Positions 15,669 to 24,375 of a stretch of 45,496 nucleotides of DNA are shown here, in pieces. The notes under the pieces were generated by a model. That model worked only from the letters and a program-made list of their open reading frames with translations. It was not told the DNA's origin and did no database searches. Position numbers and translations under genes: made by a program. The DNA lies in the NCBI GenBank assembly GCA_003598175.1, contig QZKN01000106.1, forward strand, positions 1 to 45,496, in the 5' to 3' direction. Each line of letters begins with the position of its first letter. Position 1 is the stretch's first letter. The DNA is from Candidatus Omnitrophota bacterium (GTDB lineage Bacteria; Hinthialibacterota; Hinthialibacteria; Hinthialibacterales; Hinthialibacteraceae).

Positions 15669-16844
15669 TTACAATAATAATAATAATACTTCCTGTTCCG
15701 GTCCCTGGCTACACACCGCGCCGTCATAATCGATATAGAGATCGATTTCCGTCCGTACGCCGATCGGCGGTTTGTAGATACCCGGTTCGATGGAAAAGCA
15801 GAGGCCGGGGATGAGTCGGCGTTCGTCTTTGGTTTCGAGATTGTCGATGTTGGCGCCGATGCCGTGGACTTCGCCGCCGATGCTGTGACCGGTGCGATGG
15901 GTGAAATAGTCGCCGTAACCGTGTTTCGTGATGTAATGGCGGACGGCTTCGTCAACCTCGTAACCGAAAATGGGTTCATTGGTTCGGAAGCGATCGGTGA
16001 TGAGCTGTTTGGCGAGTTTGCGGGCCTGCACGACGATGGCGAAGAGCTGTTTGTATTCTTCAGGTGGATGGTTCCCGGCGTAGGCGCACCATGTGATGTC
16101 GTAGTAGACGCCTTTCGGTTGATCGAGTTTGGCCCAGAGGTCGATCAGCAGGCGGTCGTTTTCTTTGATGAAGCAGGGGTGGTCCGCGTTTACTTCAAAA
16201 TGAGGATCGGCAGCATGTTCGTTGACGGCGACGATGGGCGCGTGCTCCCCGCATGTGAGGCTTTCCTCCGCGAATCGTCGCAGGATGAATTGTTGAATCT
16301 CGTATTCTGTTTTATATTTCTTTTCTTTTAGCGACGTGGAGACCAGTTCGAAAGCTTCGTCTTTGATTTTTTGAACGAGTTCCCCCGCCTGGATGTGCAG
16401 ATCGATGCTTTCTCGATCGAGGCGGGCGAGGAAATACTGCACGAAATCAGCGGAAGAGACGATGGCCGCGCCGAAGGAACGGATAAGGTCGATGGTTCCC
16501 CCGTCGATGAGCGAGATCATCGGAATATTATTATCAGGCGAGTATTGCATGGCGATGGTTTTATCATGAATGACGGTATTCAGAAATTTGTGTAAATCGC
16601 GCCAGCTGGAATAGTGGATGGTTTCGCCGGGAAGGGAATCGAGGCGGGCGGATTCGATGTTGTGAACGATTTTCGTCGGACTGCCGGATGCGGGGATGAA
16701 ATAAAACCATCGGCGGCTGGTCATTTTTTTCGGATCAAGGTTTAATATCGCATAGGCGATTTCGTCGCGGTGGTGGTGGTCGCAGAAGAGCCAGCCGTCG
16801 AGGTTGGATGCGGATAATTTCTGTTGTATTTCCTGCAGATTCAT
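15669..16844 (-). CDS. M24-family metallopeptidase (Xaa-Pro aminopeptidase type)
   Basis: 391 residues from ATG 16844, which has AGGA nine bases upstream; the frame extends to 16925 through repeat DNA. The N-terminal creatinase-like domain (1-155) precedes a pita-bread catalytic domain. Metal ligands are seen as Asp in LLIDLWAKLD, Asp in YYDITWCAY, His in HRTGHSIGGEVHG, Glu in CFSIEPGIY and Glu in VRTEIDLYID. All five are present, so the enzyme should be active on X-Pro peptides or a related dipeptide bond in the cytoplasm. The last five residues before the stop are Leu encoded by a TTA trinucleotide run, an unusual tail that may vary in length. Confidence 0.88.
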   Translation of the reverse strand: MNLQEIQQKLSASNLDGWLFCDHHHRDEIAYAILNLDPKKMTSRRWFYFIPASGSPTKIVHNIESARLDSLPGETIHYSSWRDLHKFLNTVIHDKTIAMQYSPDNNIPMISLIDGGTIDLIRSFGAAIVSSADFVQYFLARLDRESIDLHIQAGELVQKIKDEAFELVSTSLKEKKYKTEYEIQQFILRRFAEESLTCGEHAPIVAVNEHAADPHFEVNADHPCFIKENDRLLIDLWAKLDQPKGVYYDITWCAYAGNHPPEEYKQLFAIVVQARKLAKQLITDRFRTNEPIFGYEVDEAVRHYITKHGYGDYFTHRTGHSIGGEVHGIGANIDNLETKDERRLIPGLCFSIEPGIYKPPIGVRTEIDLYIDYDGAVCSQGPEQEVLLLLL

Positions 16845-16884
16845 CGTATAGATTCCTGCGGATAAAATGTTTGTGTGAAAATTC

Positions 16885-17160
16885 CGTGGGTAGAGCCGGC
16901 GTCCTCGCCTGCGCTGTTCATGCAAGCGAGGACGCTTGCTTTACCCACGTCGGAACACACGACGCTTATTTTATCGTTTGCTCTGATCAATCGATCATGA
17001 CGGTTTCTATGATAATATTGTGGTGCGGACCTCCGGTCTGCACCACAATTTTTCATGCTTCGTTGTGATCAACCGATCATGGCGGTTTCTATGAAAATAT
17101 TGTGGTGCGGGCTTTCCGCCTGCATGTGCAGACCAGAGGTCTGCATCACCACGCGCCGCC
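16885..17160. repeat. Intergenic cluster of hairpin repeats (GTAGAGC copy 2 and two header-plus-hairpin units)
   Basis: This 386-base gap between divergent genes is filled by repeats. First is a nested hairpin at 16885-16949 with arms CGTGGGTAGAGC / GCTTTACCCACG and an inner GCGTCCTCGC / GCGAGGACGC stem; it is homologous to 181-249. Next is a header with dyad TGATC-AATC-GATCA (16984-16997) followed by a hairpin at 17017-17049 with 15-bp arms. A second header with TGATC-AACC-GATCA (17066-17079) is followed by a related but enlarged hairpin (about 17098-17152). The two units are near-tandem copies about 82 bases apart. Confidence 0.75.
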
Positions 17161-17231
17161 AAGGTGGCCTTTTAATTTTCCTGTTATCTTACGGGAATGT
17201 AGACGATCTGCAAGAGTGTGGATAGGTTATT

Positions 17232-18005
17232 ATGGTGGAAGGCATCATTTTCGACATCAAACGCTATGCGGTGCATGACGGACCGGGCATCCGCACGACG
17301 GTGTTTTTGCAGGGGTGCCCCTTAAAATGCTGGTGGTGCCACAATCCCGAAGGATTGCGGGATTGGCCGAACGAAACGTTTGTCAAACAATCTTATGCAA
17401 AATCGATTGGCCGGGTGAGCGTGGAAACTATCATCCAAGAAATCGAGAAAGATCTTTTGTTTTACGAAGAATCGGGCGGCGGGGTGACGTTTTCGGGCGG
17501 GGAGCCGTTGGTCCAGCATGAATTTCTGCGCCAATCTCTTGCCGAATGCAAGCGGAGAGGGATTCATACGGCGTTGGATACAACCGGCTATGCGCCGGCG
17601 GATATCGTGCAATCGATTGCGAACGCCGTTGATCTATTTTTGTACGATTTAAAACTAATGGATGGAGAATTGCATGAAAAATACACAGGCGTTTCGAATT
17701 CGCTGATTCACGAGAATGTGAAAATGCTGACGGCGAACGGAAACGCCATGATCGTGCGGGTTCCGCTGATTCCGCGGATCACGGATACGGACGATAATTT
17801 GGAACGATTGGCTGAATTTGTGCGTGAATTGAATGGCGTGAATACCATCCACTTTCTCCCTTATCATCAAACCGCTTCGCAGAAGTACCGTCGCTTGCAA
17901 ATTGAGAATAAAATGACGGATATCCATCCACCGTCGGAGGATGAGGTGAATGCGGTGAAGAATCGATTTGAAAAACAGGGTTTTCTTGTGAAAATCGGAG
18001 GATAA
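17232..18005 (+). CDS. Glycyl-radical enzyme activating protein (radical SAM)
   Basis: 257 residues. The family N-terminus GIIFDIKRYAVHDGPGIRTT is followed by C29-x3-C33-x2-C36 (GCPLKCWWCHNPEG) for the SAM-binding 4Fe-4S cluster, FSGGEPL (about 92-98) and DTTGY strands. The protein is short: the cysteine-rich ferredoxin insert with two extra clusters that most non-PFL activases carry between the CxxxCxxC motif and the SGGEP motif is absent. It is followed three bases later by the glycyl-radical enzyme gene it would activate by abstracting H from the C-terminal glycine. A ribosome site (GGATAGG) precedes the ATG. Confidence 0.9.
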   Translation: MVEGIIFDIKRYAVHDGPGIRTTVFLQGCPLKCWWCHNPEGLRDWPNETFVKQSYAKSIGRVSVETIIQEIEKDLLFYEESGGGVTFSGGEPLVQHEFLRQSLAECKRRGIHTALDTTGYAPADIVQSIANAVDLFLYDLKLMDGELHEKYTGVSNSLIHENVKMLTANGNAMIVRVPLIPRITDTDDNLERLAEFVRELNGVNTIHFLPYHQTASQKYRRLQIENKMTDIHPPSEDEVNAVKNRFEKQGFLVKIGG

Positions 18006-18007
18006 CC

Positions 18008-20371
18008 ATGCGGGACAGGATTAAAACACTGCGGGAATGCAGCACAGCGGCGCGGCCGAGCATTTCCTGCGAACGCGCGAAGTTGGTGACGGAATTTTAT
18101 CGCAGCCACGAAGCGGATTGCGTATCCGTTCCCGTCAAGCGGGCGCTGGCGTTCCACTACATCATGGCAAACAAGGCGATTTCCATTCAGGACGACGAAC
18201 TGATCATCGGCGAGCGGGGACCCGCGCCGAAAGCGACTCCGACATACCCCGAAATTTGCATTCATACATTGAACGATCTCGATATTCTCCATTCCCGTGA
18301 AAAAATCCCGTATTCCGTCGATAAGGAATGCCGGTTGCTTTATGAGAAGGAAATCATTCCCTTTTGGCGGGGGAAATCCATGCGGGATCGGATTTTTTCG
18401 GAAATATCCGATGATTGGAAAGCGGCGTATGAAGCAGGAATATTCACCGAATTTCAAGAACAACGCACGCCGGGACACACGGTGTTGGGGGACAAGATTT
18501 ATAAAAAGGGATTTTTGGATATAAAACGAGATATTGCGGAAAGCAGCGAGCGGTTGGATTTTTATTGTGATCGCGACGCGCTGGACAAGCGGGATGAATT
18601 GAAAGCCATGGAGATTGCCGCGGATGCGCTGATTCTGTTTGCGCAACGCCATGCGTAACGATTGGATGACATGGCGGCGCGGGAAACGGCGCCGGAGCGA
18701 AAAGAAGAATTGCGGGAAATGGCGCGCATTTGCGAGCGAGTCCCCGCCCATGCGCCGCAAACATTTTGGGAAGCGCTGCAATATTATTGGTTCGTGCACG
18801 TGGGCGTGATTACGGAACTCAATCCGTGGGATTCCTTCAATCCCGGCCGGCTGGATCAACATCTCTATCCTTTTTACAGAAAGGATCTGGAAGAAGGACG
18901 ATTGACGGAAGAAAGGGCGCGAGAACTCCTGCAAGCGTTTTGGATCAAATTCAACAACCATCCCGCGCCGCCGAAGGTGGGGGTAACGGCGGAAGAGAGC
19001 GGGACCTACACCGATTTTGCCCTGATCAATTTGGGCGGCGTGCAAGCGGACGGTTCGGACGGGGTGAATGAATTGACGTTCCTGATGTTGGACGTGATCG
19101 AAGAAATGCGCCTGTTGCAGCCGAGCTCGATGCTGCAGGTGAGCAAGAAAAATCCCGATCGTTTCATCAAACGGGCTTTGAAGATCATCAAAACCGGTTT
19201 CGGGCAGCCGTCCATTTTCAACACCGACGCCATCGTGCAGGAATTGGTGCGGCAGGGAAAGCGGGTGGAAGACGCCCGCTGCGGCGGAGCGAGCGGTTGT
19301 GTGGAAAGCGGCGCGTTCGGGAAAGAAGCGTATATTCTGACGGGCTATTTTAATATTCCGAAAATTGTGGAATTGACGCTGAACAATGGCTTCGATCCCC
19401 ATACGAACAAGCAATTGGGTTTGCAAACCGGCGATCCATGCGACTTTCACAGCTTCGATGAGTTTTTTACGGCGTTCGAAACCCAACTGCGATACTTTAT
19501 TGACATCAAAATTCAGGGAAACAATCTCATCGATCGGCTGTACGCGAAATATATGCCTGCGCCGTTCCTTTCTCTGCTGATCGATGACTGTATTGCGAAC
19601 GGGAAGGATTATCACGCCGGCGGCGCGCGCTACAACACCAGCTACATTCAAGGCGTGGGACTCGGCAGCGTCACCGATGCGCTGACGTCGATCCAATATA
19701 ATGTGTATGACAAAAAGATTTTGACCATGCCGCAACTGCAGGAGCTGTTACGCGCGAATTTTTCACACGATAGAGAGTATCGCCGACGCTTTTTGAACGA
19801 AACGCCGAAATATGGCAATGACGACGACTACGCCGACGCGGTGATGCGGCGAATCTTCGAAGCCTATTACAACGCCGTCGACGGGCGACCGAATGTGCGG
19901 GGCGGCTGTCATCGCATCAATCTGCTGCCGACCACGGTGCACGTCTATTTCGGCCGCGTAACCGGCGCATTGCCCGACGGGCGACTGGCGCGCGAACCGC
20001 TCTCGGAAGGCATCTCGCCGGTGCAGGGTGCGGACCGCAACGGCCCGACGTCGGTCATCAAATCGGCGGCGAAAATCGATCATATTCGGACCGGCGGAAC
20101 TTTGCTGAATCAAAAATTCACCCCGCAACTCCTGGCCGATGACGACGGGATCGCCAAATTGACGCATCTTATCCGCACCTATTTTCGTTTGGACGGACAC
20201 CATATCCAATTCAATTGCGTGACGGCGGAAACGCTGCGGGAAGCGCAGAAAAGTCCCGAAAAATATCGTGATTTAATCGTGCGGGTGGCGGGGTATAGCG
20301 ACTATTTCGTGGATTTGGGGGAAGAACTGCAAAATGAAATCATTCGGCGAACGGAACACGCGGAATTTTGA
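18008..20371 (+). pseudogene. Glycyl-radical enzyme, trans-4-hydroxy-L-proline dehydratase-like, interrupted by an in-frame TAA
   Basis: One continuous frame of 788 codons contains a single TAA at 18656-18658 (codon 217). Homology runs through it: the upstream part ends ILFAQRHA and the downstream part resumes RLDDMAARE, where relatives read like RYAEKxxxMAxEE, so GAA to TAA would explain it. Catalytic residues are intact: C431-x-E433 in ASGCVESGAFGKE and glycyl radical G762 in RVAGYSDYF. The numbers lie about three residues from the Cys and Gly positions I recall for C. difficile HypD, whose sequence this resembles throughout; close relatives with other substrates exist. The downstream part has no ribosome site. 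It is either a pseudogene, an assembly or sequencing error, or a split enzyme. It belongs to an operon with its activase. Confidence 0.8.
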
Positions 20372-20430
20372 AAAGAGAAGCGGACCGGAACCAAGGTCGA
20401 AGCCGATTGTTTCCCCCATTCTCTTTTTCC

Positions 20431-20459
20431 GTGATATTTTCTGGCGCGCGTTATATAAT
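20431..20459 (+). promoter_or_regulatory. Promoter of the following secreted-protein gene
   Basis: GTGATA (20431-20436), 17-bp spacer and a perfect TATAAT (20454-20459). It sits about 55 bases upstream of the ATG at 20518. Confidence 0.5.
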
Positions 20460-20517
20460 GTGTCGATGAATCGTTAAGAACGCAAGTATATCTTTGATAG
20501 GCAAATGGAAGAATTCC

Positions 20518-21102
20518 ATGTTCAAAAGGCTCCGAGTTGATTTTACGCATCCGTTCGTTCGCGGATTGCGGATGGTCGCCGTCTTGTCGATAGGGCTTGG
20601 TTTTGTTGGCGGCCATCCTTACGCATTTGCGGAACAACTCGGAACGGCGAACGAGCCTGTTTGTTTATGGGTAAAGGCAACGGATATGGAAATCGAGTTC
20701 ACTTCGTCCGCGTTCGATATGGGAGTGAACTTTTTTATCGACGGTTGCCTTCCGAACGCGGATGACGCATGCAACGACGACGCCAAGGAGCCGCGGCCTG
20801 AGCAAGTTCTCATTCCGTTTGAATATAGAAAAAATCATCACCGATTCAACGCGTTTGTGGATGCCCATCGGATTCGCAGCCACGAATATGTCTCCTTTTA
20901 CAGCGTGTTTCGGATCGAGAGAAACGGCAAATTTTCCTGTTCCTGCCTGGCATTTTGTGAATCAACCCTGTCGCTTGGCGGTTTTCGCAGTTTTGAACAA
21001 GGTCCATTCTTGAAATTCCCGATTCTTGATCGCATTGTCCAATACCATTTCCCGCGGTCGACTACCGATCGGGAAGATTTCCTTTCAATACGCCCCGTTT
21101 AG
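20518..21102 (+). CDS. Secreted hypothetical protein
   Basis: 194 residues from ATG 20518, which has GGAAG six bases upstream; an upstream TTG at 20494 is less likely. A basic N-terminus and hydrophobic stretch (VAVLSIGLGFVGG) ending at AFA-EQ form a clear signal peptide. The mature part has several cysteines (CLWV, DGCLPNADDACND, FSCSCLAFC) that could form disulfides outside the cytoplasm. No family recognised. It is preceded by its own promoter and followed by a 250-base gap, so it is likely a single transcription unit. Confidence 0.6.
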   Translation: MFKRLRVDFTHPFVRGLRMVAVLSIGLGFVGGHPYAFAEQLGTANEPVCLWVKATDMEIEFTSSAFDMGVNFFIDGCLPNADDACNDDAKEPRPEQVLIPFEYRKNHHRFNAFVDAHRIRSHEYVSFYSVFRIERNGKFSCSCLAFCESTLSLGGFRSFEQGPFLKFPILDRIVQYHFPRSTTDREDFLSIRPV

Positions 21103-21355
21103 TTTCCGATATTCCCATTCCGGTAGAGACTGTTTTCTTGCGTGTGCATCGTTTTTATTATTATAATTTAATAATGACGTAAAATGCGTCGGCGGAGTTG
21201 GATGACAGAGAATTTCGCGGACAAGAGCATCCGGATGATCAATTGATGTTGCGAGGGATGAACCTCGAATACTCCTGTTCGACAATCGCGAATCTTTCGC
21301 GTAAAAAAAATAGAAATCGTTGATCGGTTTCGTGTATTTTCCGGGAAGTTGAGAA

Positions 21356-21988
21356 ATGATACGCATGATAAAAAGCATCAAAGCATATATGCAGAGCATG
21401 ATGAAACATACGGGAACTCCGGAGGAGATCGCCTGCGGCGCCGCGATCGGGTTGTTCGTCGGCCTGGTGGTTCCGCCGGGCATCCAAATGATCGTCGCGT
21501 TTTTGATCGCGGCTGCCATGAATTGCAATCGGGTTCTGGCCGTCGGCGCCACCTGGATCACGAATCCGGTGTCCATTCCGATCATTTATTCCATTCATTT
21601 GACTGTCGGAAGCCTCATTACCGGCATTCCCATTCATGATTTCATCCCGGTGGGTCGGGAGGATTTCTGGGAATTGATCCTGTCGCCGCATTATCCGAGG
21701 AAGGTGTTTTATCATCTCGTGATCGGCGCCATATTCAACGGAACCGTGGTTTCCGTCATCGCGTATTATTTTTTTCGGTGGACCGTCATTCGGGCCCGGC
21801 GAAAAGAACGCGCAAGAGAGTTCGCCTTTGCCTGGTTCCACTCGCACGACGACCACGGGAAATCGTTCGATTCTCGTATCCATCCGCAACGTCTGATCAA
21901 ACAGTTGGGGGAGGAGGCGATTCATTTTTCGCCGAAAACGAACGGAAAGAATATCGTCGGTCCAATACAGTGCGACGAGACGGAATGA
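21356..21988 (+). CDS. DUF2062-domain membrane protein
   Basis: 210 residues. Residues about 18-150 match DUF2062: TPEEIACGAAIGLFVGLVVPPGIQMIVAFLIAAAMNCNR, then TWITNPVSIPIIYSIHLTVGSLI, with two to three membrane segments and a terminal helix followed by a charged tail. The molecular role of DUF2062 is unknown; it often sits beside envelope or polysaccharide genes. GGAAG lies nine bases before the ATG, and a TATAAT at 21162-21167 is a possible -10. The next gene starts 54 bases downstream on the same strand, so this gene probably heads the SPFH/exchanger/ABC operon. Confidence 0.8.
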   Translation: MIRMIKSIKAYMQSMMKHTGTPEEIACGAAIGLFVGLVVPPGIQMIVAFLIAAAMNCNRVLAVGATWITNPVSIPIIYSIHLTVGSLITGIPIHDFIPVGREDFWELILSPHYPRKVFYHLVIGAIFNGTVVSVIAYYFFRWTVIRARRKERAREFAFAWFHSHDDHGKSFDSRIHPQRLIKQLGEEAIHFSPKTNGKNIVGPIQCDETE

Positions 21989-22042
21989 GGCAAGGCATCA
22001 GGAAGACATCGATTGCAGAACAATGGGACGAGGAGATGGCTT

Positions 22043-23266
22043 ATGTCGAATATCCAAAATGGAAAAAACCTTACGGAAAAGGGAGCGCATTTTTGGCGAA
22101 CCCTGCAACAAACGGTAAAAGACGTCACGGCGGAAATGAAGATTTTTCATCCGCAGGACTGGAATTGGAAACGGATGTTCCGCTTCATCGTCCTGCTGTT
22201 TCTGTTGGTGTTCGGCGCGGCGATTCTTTCCCAGGGAATCACGCGGGTGCACGAACAACAGGTCGGCATCCACATCAACAACGTGACGGGGAAAATTCAA
22301 CAGAAGGAACGCGTGGGATATCATTTTCACTTTCCTTACGTTTCTAGTTTTTATACGCTGGATAAAACCATTCACCGCCTGGATTTCAGTTGGTCGGCGC
22401 GCGGGAACGAGGCGCGCAAAGAGATTCAACTCAAAACCGGCGACGGCAGCCACGTAAGTCTGGATGTGACGATCAGTTTCAAATTGATCCCCGAAAAAGC
22501 GGTCGCCGTGCTGCAGGGAAGCGGAGCGGGCAAACGGTTTGCGGATCTTTGGATCGATCCCTATGCCCGGCAATTGGCGCTGGAGATGTTCGGACAACTG
22601 ACGACCGAGGAAATGTACAATGCGCAGCAACGCAATGAGAAGGCCGTGCAATGCCTGGAAAAAATGAACGAATGCCTGAATCCGCAAGGGATCGAAGTGA
22701 TTGCCTTCATCCTCGGCGATTTTCGTTTTTATAAGGAATATGAGGAGGTCATCCAACAGAAGAAACTGGCCGATCAACAGGTGGAGGAACAGCAGGCGCA
22801 GGCGAGAGCGTCCCGGCAGGATCAGGAACGTCAGATCGTGGAATCCGTCAAGAAATCGCAGGTGCGCATCCGGGAATTCGAGGGCGAATGTGAGTACCGA
22901 TTGATCCAGGCGCGCGCCGAGGCTCGGAAAATAAAGCGGGAAGGGGATCAATATCTGCAAACGATGATCTTTGCCGCCGATGCGGCGATCTACAGCGCCT
23001 CGCAGGAAGCGGTGGGAGTGCGAGCCAACCTGTTGGCCGAGGCGGATGGAATGGAACGAATGCGGCAAGCCTTGTCGGGAGAAGGTGGAGTCGGTCTGAT
23101 CGGTTTGGAATACGCCCGGCGTTTGCAGGAAACTCGATTTACCGGGACGCCGATCACTCGGGATGCGCAAATCCGCCAATTTTCGGTTCAGCAGGATTCG
23201 TATCCGTTCCCGCTCACAAACGTCCCGCCCACCGGCGGCCAGGAATCCAAAGGAGGCGCACAATGA
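22043..23266 (+). CDS. SPFH/band 7 (stomatin-prohibitin-flotillin) membrane protein 1
   Basis: 407 residues from ATG 22043, which has GAGGAG eight bases upstream. One transmembrane helix (about 43-65, FIVLLFLLVFGAAIL) is followed by an SPFH domain: VHEQQVGIHINNVTGKIQQKERVGYHFHFPYVSSFYTLDKT, LKTGDGSHVSLDVTISFKLIPE, and the terminal LNPQGIEVIAFILGDFRF strand. A long charged coiled coil (about 245-345) rich in Glu/Gln/Lys/Arg follows, then a short tail. SPFH proteins form membrane-bound rings or scaffolds that control proteases, lipids or transporters. Its stop overlaps the second SPFH gene (ATGA), so the two probably form a hetero-oligomer like HflK/HflC, though neither is a clear HflK or HflC. 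Confidence 0.85.
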   Translation: MSNIQNGKNLTEKGAHFWRTLQQTVKDVTAEMKIFHPQDWNWKRMFRFIVLLFLLVFGAAILSQGITRVHEQQVGIHINNVTGKIQQKERVGYHFHFPYVSSFYTLDKTIHRLDFSWSARGNEARKEIQLKTGDGSHVSLDVTISFKLIPEKAVAVLQGSGAGKRFADLWIDPYARQLALEMFGQLTTEEMYNAQQRNEKAVQCLEKMNECLNPQGIEVIAFILGDFRFYKEYEEVIQQKKLADQQVEEQQAQARASRQDQERQIVESVKKSQVRIREFEGECEYRLIQARAEARKIKREGDQYLQTMIFAADAAIYSASQEAVGVRANLLAEADGMERMRQALSGEGGVGLIGLEYARRLQETRFTGTPITRDAQIRQFSVQQDSYPFPLTNVPPTGGQESKGGAQ

Positions 23267-24375
23267 ATCGTTACGTGAAACTGAACTTGCTGCTTATCGT
23301 TGTCGGCATAACGGCGCAGGGATGCGTCAGGATCAATCCCGATGAAATCGGGGTGAAAACCGTGAATCTGGGAGAAGGAAAAGGCATTGTGGCCCACGAT
23401 TACGAGCCGGGGTACCACCGCTATCTGTGGCCGCTGGATTCCTGGCATCGTTTCCCCCGCACGGTCCTGAAAATGGAGTTCCTCAAAACGTCCATCCGCA
23501 CGGCTGAGTCCGGCGAAGGGCCCCTGGTCGTCACGTCCGCGGACGGAGACCGGGTGACGATGAATGCGGAAGTCTTTTACCGGATTGCCGAGGGCATGGC
23601 GCATCGGGTTCTTCAGGATTCGGGGATGGGCGCCAATTATGTGAATATCGTAAAAACCCTCTCCATCGACGCCGCGCGCGCCATCTTCGGCCAATTGAAA
23701 ACCGAGGACTTTTATCATTCGGAAAAGCGGGAACAAATCCGTATGAAAGCCAATGCGATGCTGCGGGAGCGGCTGATTCTCCGGGGAATCGATCTGGTCG
23801 ATTTTTTGGTGATTTCGCTCGAATTCGATCCGGCGTATGAAGAATTGATCAAGCAAAAGAAGATCGCCGATCAGATGGTCTCGCTCGAAATATCGAAGGC
23901 GCTTGCGGCGGAAGAACAGGGAAACGTGAATATGATCAAACAGGAAACCCTCGTCAAATTGAAGACGATCGAGAAAGAAACGGAGTCCGAAATCGTGAAT
24001 CTACAAAGTGAAACCGATCTGCAGATCGCTGTTCTCCTTTCCGAATCGCGCAAATATACGGAACAGCAGAAAGCCGACGCCGACCTCTATCGGCAGCAGA
24101 AACAAGCCGAGGGGATGAGGCTGTTGAAATCGGCGGAGGCCGAAGGGACGCGCCGCATGAACGAAGCCCTGGTCGGCGCCGGCGGGCGCAATCTGGCCGC
24201 TCTCGAAGCCGCGAAACGGATTCAGCTGGGAGAGATCGCCTTTCCCAGCATCGGCTTCGAGTGGTTCAATCCCGGAGAGATGGCGATACGGCTCGGGGCC
24301 GTCGACGAGTCGATCGCAGCACCCGCGCCTTCCCGTCGATCACAGGATGCGGTGGAAACGGATTCCGGGAGTTGA
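23263..24375 (+). CDS. SPFH/band 7 protein 2, probable lipoprotein
   Basis: 370 residues, overlapping the previous gene by ATGA. It begins with a signal sequence ending ITAQGC, a plausible though imperfect lipobox, so it would be lipid-anchored instead of membrane-spanning. The SPFH domain follows: INPDEIGVKTVNLGEGKGIVAHDYEPGYHRYLWPLDSWHRF, VVTSADGDRVTMNAEVFYRI and LILRGIDLVDFLVISLEFDP. A coiled coil (about 205-300) and the AEGTRRMNEALVGAGGRNLAALEAAKR tail typical of the family come next. It pairs with the upstream SPFH protein and sits before an exchanger gene; a scaffold for that transporter is an inference from context. Confidence 0.83.
   Translation: MNRYVKLNLLLIVVGITAQGCVRINPDEIGVKTVNLGEGKGIVAHDYEPGYHRYLWPLDSWHRFPRTVLKMEFLKTSIRTAESGEGPLVVTSADGDRVTMNAEVFYRIAEGMAHRVLQDSGMGANYVNIVKTLSIDAARAIFGQLKTEDFYHSEKREQIRMKANAMLRERLILRGIDLVDFLVISLEFDPAYEELIKQKKIADQMVSLEISKALAAEEQGNVNMIKQETLVKLKTIEKETESEIVNLQSETDLQIAVLLSESRKYTEQQKADADLYRQQKQAEGMRLLKSAEAEGTRRMNEALVGAGGRNLAALEAAKRIQLGEIAFPSIGFEWFNPGEMAIRLGAVDESIAAPAPSRRSQDAVETDSGS

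Noticed and set aside
16808..17068. 86-residue frame in the 16.9 kb repeat cluster
   Set aside because: It runs through hairpin repeats and starts inside the M24 gene; no ribosome site or conserved motif.
18656..18658. Recoding of TAA in the glycyl-radical enzyme
   Set aside because: TAA is not recoded as Sec or Pyl, and no frameshift signal was found; a nonsense mutation, error or split gene is simpler.
17867..19735. 622-residue open frame antisense to the glycyl-radical enzyme
   Set aside because: It mirrors the GRE/activase coding frames, has Arg/His-rich composition without any family motif, and the plus strand carries recognised catalytic motifs.
21998..23263. 421-residue open frame antisense to the first SPFH gene
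   Set aside because: Shadow of a well-supported plus-strand gene with SPFH motifs and a ribosome site.
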